A DNA stretch of 64,000 bases. Source: Atkinsonella hypoxylon. Lineage: Eukaryota; Ascomycota; Sordariomycetes; Hypocreales; Clavicipitaceae. The stretch spans positions 62,001-126,000 of the forward strand of contig JFHB01000046.1 in the NCBI GenBank assembly GCA_000729835.1, in the 5' to 3' direction. Every line of letters starts with the position of its first letter. The first letter of the stretch is position 1. This document shows positions 62,948 through 64,000 of the stretch, piece by piece. The notes beneath the pieces were generated by a model that was given only the letters and a program-made list of their open reading frames with translations, did not search any database and had not been told where the DNA came from. A program made the position numbers and the translations under genes.

Positions 62948-64000
62948 CTACCAGCCGCCCCCTGCTTTTCCGGCTAGCTGGACTACCTTCTCGGCTTCTG
63001 TTGCTTTTCCGACGTCGCTTATAACCTCGCGATACGTTGTGAATGCCAGTCTATCAATGCTTATGCCCGTAACCTCACACCAGTACGCCAGGGTATCGTG
63101 TATATATGAGTGAGAAATGCCACCAATCACATCATCGCCCTGAAAATCATGGCCATCAAGGTTGGCAGTATTTGCCGCGCCATCTGACTCTTCGCACGAG
63201 AAGTACGCCTCGTCAACCTCCGCCAGCCACTCCTTTTGTTCCTGGAGACCAGGTTTTCCCTCGAACTGCTTGCGATCCAACACAACTGGGTCGTCGACCT
63301 TGACCTGGCCACCACCATTGGTACAGCCACCCGGACAAGCCATGACTTCAACATAACTATACTCCAACGAGGCTGGCTTGCCCGTGGCCCGCCGAGCGCT
63401 TCCGAAGGGTCTGCCGCCGGGCATTCGCGACGGCCGAGCAGGCTTCAATCTACGGACCAAATTCTGGATATTTCTGAAGCCATAGTACCGCGCCGCCTTG
63501 AAAACGGGCTCTCCATTGGCGGTTACCACGAACTCGACCACATCTGCGTTGCGGCCACGGATAGTTTGGATCTCAGCACCAGGGATTTGCGCAGCCTTAC
63601 GTTGGAGGATGTGATACAGCATCCCTCCCGAGGAACCAGCCGCGCGGGGGACTTGTTTCGATCTTGGTCGTGACGGAAAAAGAAAGTTATGTAGAATCGG
63701 ATCTGGAAACTGCTGCACTGGTGGTAGTGAAGCAGCGGCCGTAGCCTCGCAAGCAATGTCGAAGAAATTAAGTGCTCTTGATTCAGCGAGCATCAGGATC
63801 TCCTTGCTTGTGATGACGCAATCCACATCGCGGACTCCTCGACCCGGTAATTCAGAGCCGGCCCAGACCTCATCCGTGAGCTCCTGGCGACTGGCTTCCA
63901 GTTTCTTGTCGAAGCACGGCATGATGGCGAGATGCCATATCCTGCTTGGAGCAATACCCAGCTTGCGACTCAGTATAGACTTGAGCATGGTCCCCATCAA
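62948..64000 (-). CDS. NAR1: cytosolic Fe-S cluster assembly factor Nar1 (3' part; 5' end outside window)
   Basis: A 350-codon frame is open to the window edge and ends in TAG at 62948. It contains the iron-only-hydrogenase-like signature blocks of Nar1: HLAIMPCFDKKLEASR, DVDCVITSKEI, ARYYGFRNIQNLVRRL, YVEVMACPGGCTNGGGQ and the final GGGW. The conserved cysteines in MPCFDKK and ACPGGC would help bind the hydrogenase-type cluster; the N-terminal ferredoxin-like cysteines are missing only because the gene runs off the right edge. The C-terminal Trp is a conserved Nar1 feature used for recognition in the CIA targeting complex. Nar1 passes Fe-S clusters from the early scaffold to the CIA targeting proteins in the cytosol. 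Confidence 0.95.
   Translation of the reverse strand: MMGTMLKSILSRKLGIAPSRIWHLAIMPCFDKKLEASRQELTDEVWAGSELPGRGVRDVDCVITSKEILMLAESRALNFFDIACEATAAASLPPVQQFPDPILHNFLFPSRPRSKQVPRAAGSSGGMLYHILQRKAAQIPGAEIQTIRGRNADVVEFVVTANGEPVFKAARYYGFRNIQNLVRRLKPARPSRMPGGRPFGSARRATGKPASLEYSYVEVMACPGGCTNGGGQVKVDDPVVLDRKQFEGKPGLQEQKEWLAEVDEAYFSCEESDGAANTANLDGHDFQGDDVIGGISHSYIHDTLAYWCEVTGISIDRLAFTTYREVISDVGKATEAEKVVQLAGKAGGGW

Noticed and set aside
1..64000. CRISPR array, prophage, secondary-metabolite cluster or giant mobile element
   Set aside because: No spaced direct repeats of CRISPR type, no polyketide/peptide synthetase or transporter cluster, no integrase or transposase domains; the genome is eukaryotic.

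Overview
The window is nuclear DNA of a filamentous ascomycete (Pezizomycotina, most likely Sordariomycetes/Hypocreales). Genes are broken by short GT-AG introns of about 50-75 nt with CTAAC or CTGAC branch-like signals. Typical fungal single-copy genes are present (RAX2, LCL3, ARPC2, HST4-type sirtuin, SCH9, ATP14). Gene-poor spacers are rich in homopolymers. The order name rests on overall feel of the proteins and on recurring TACGGAGTA and TACCTAGGTA spacer motifs, so it is an inference.

Layout: 1-5 kb holds the end of an unknown gene and RAX2 (polarity landmark). 8-14.6 kb holds LCL3, ARPC2, UTP12 (divergent from ARPC2) and LSM2. 14.9-23.4 kb holds PSO2/SNM1, an HST4-like sirtuin and the mitochondrial rhomboid PCP1, all on the minus strand. 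23.7-30.7 kb has three conserved but unnamed proteins. 33-34.5 kb is a nucleoside hydrolase. 35.6-41.3 kb has LSM8, a U2 snRNA gene, a C-type cyclin and PRP4 on the minus strand, with a possibly broken small gene beside U2. 42.5-54.4 kb has an S6K-like AGC kinase, a DOMON-cytochrome b561 protein, ATP14 and SCH9. The right end has two tRNA-Arg(ACG) genes in opposite orientation, two small unnamed genes, a SUZ-domain protein and the 3' part of NAR1, which runs off the window.

Functionally the window is mostly housekeeping. Splicing is over-represented: LSM2, LSM8, U2 snRNA and PRP4, with LSM8-U2-cyclin-PRP4 contiguous. Two AGC kinases of the TOR/nutrient axis (S6K-like and SCH9) lie about 8 kb apart. 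PSO2 and HST4 are adjacent genome-maintenance genes. I see no secondary-metabolite cluster, CRISPR array, virus or intact transposon. The long spacers (4.9-8.2, 26.2-29.4, 44.1-47.2 and 54.4-58.7 kb) hold short repeats, one MITE-like inverted-repeat structure and weak gene relics. I found no convincing undescribed multi-gene system; the best leads are small-scale (U2 locus, structured ATP14 intron, frame-broken gene at 37.1 kb, MITE-like element).
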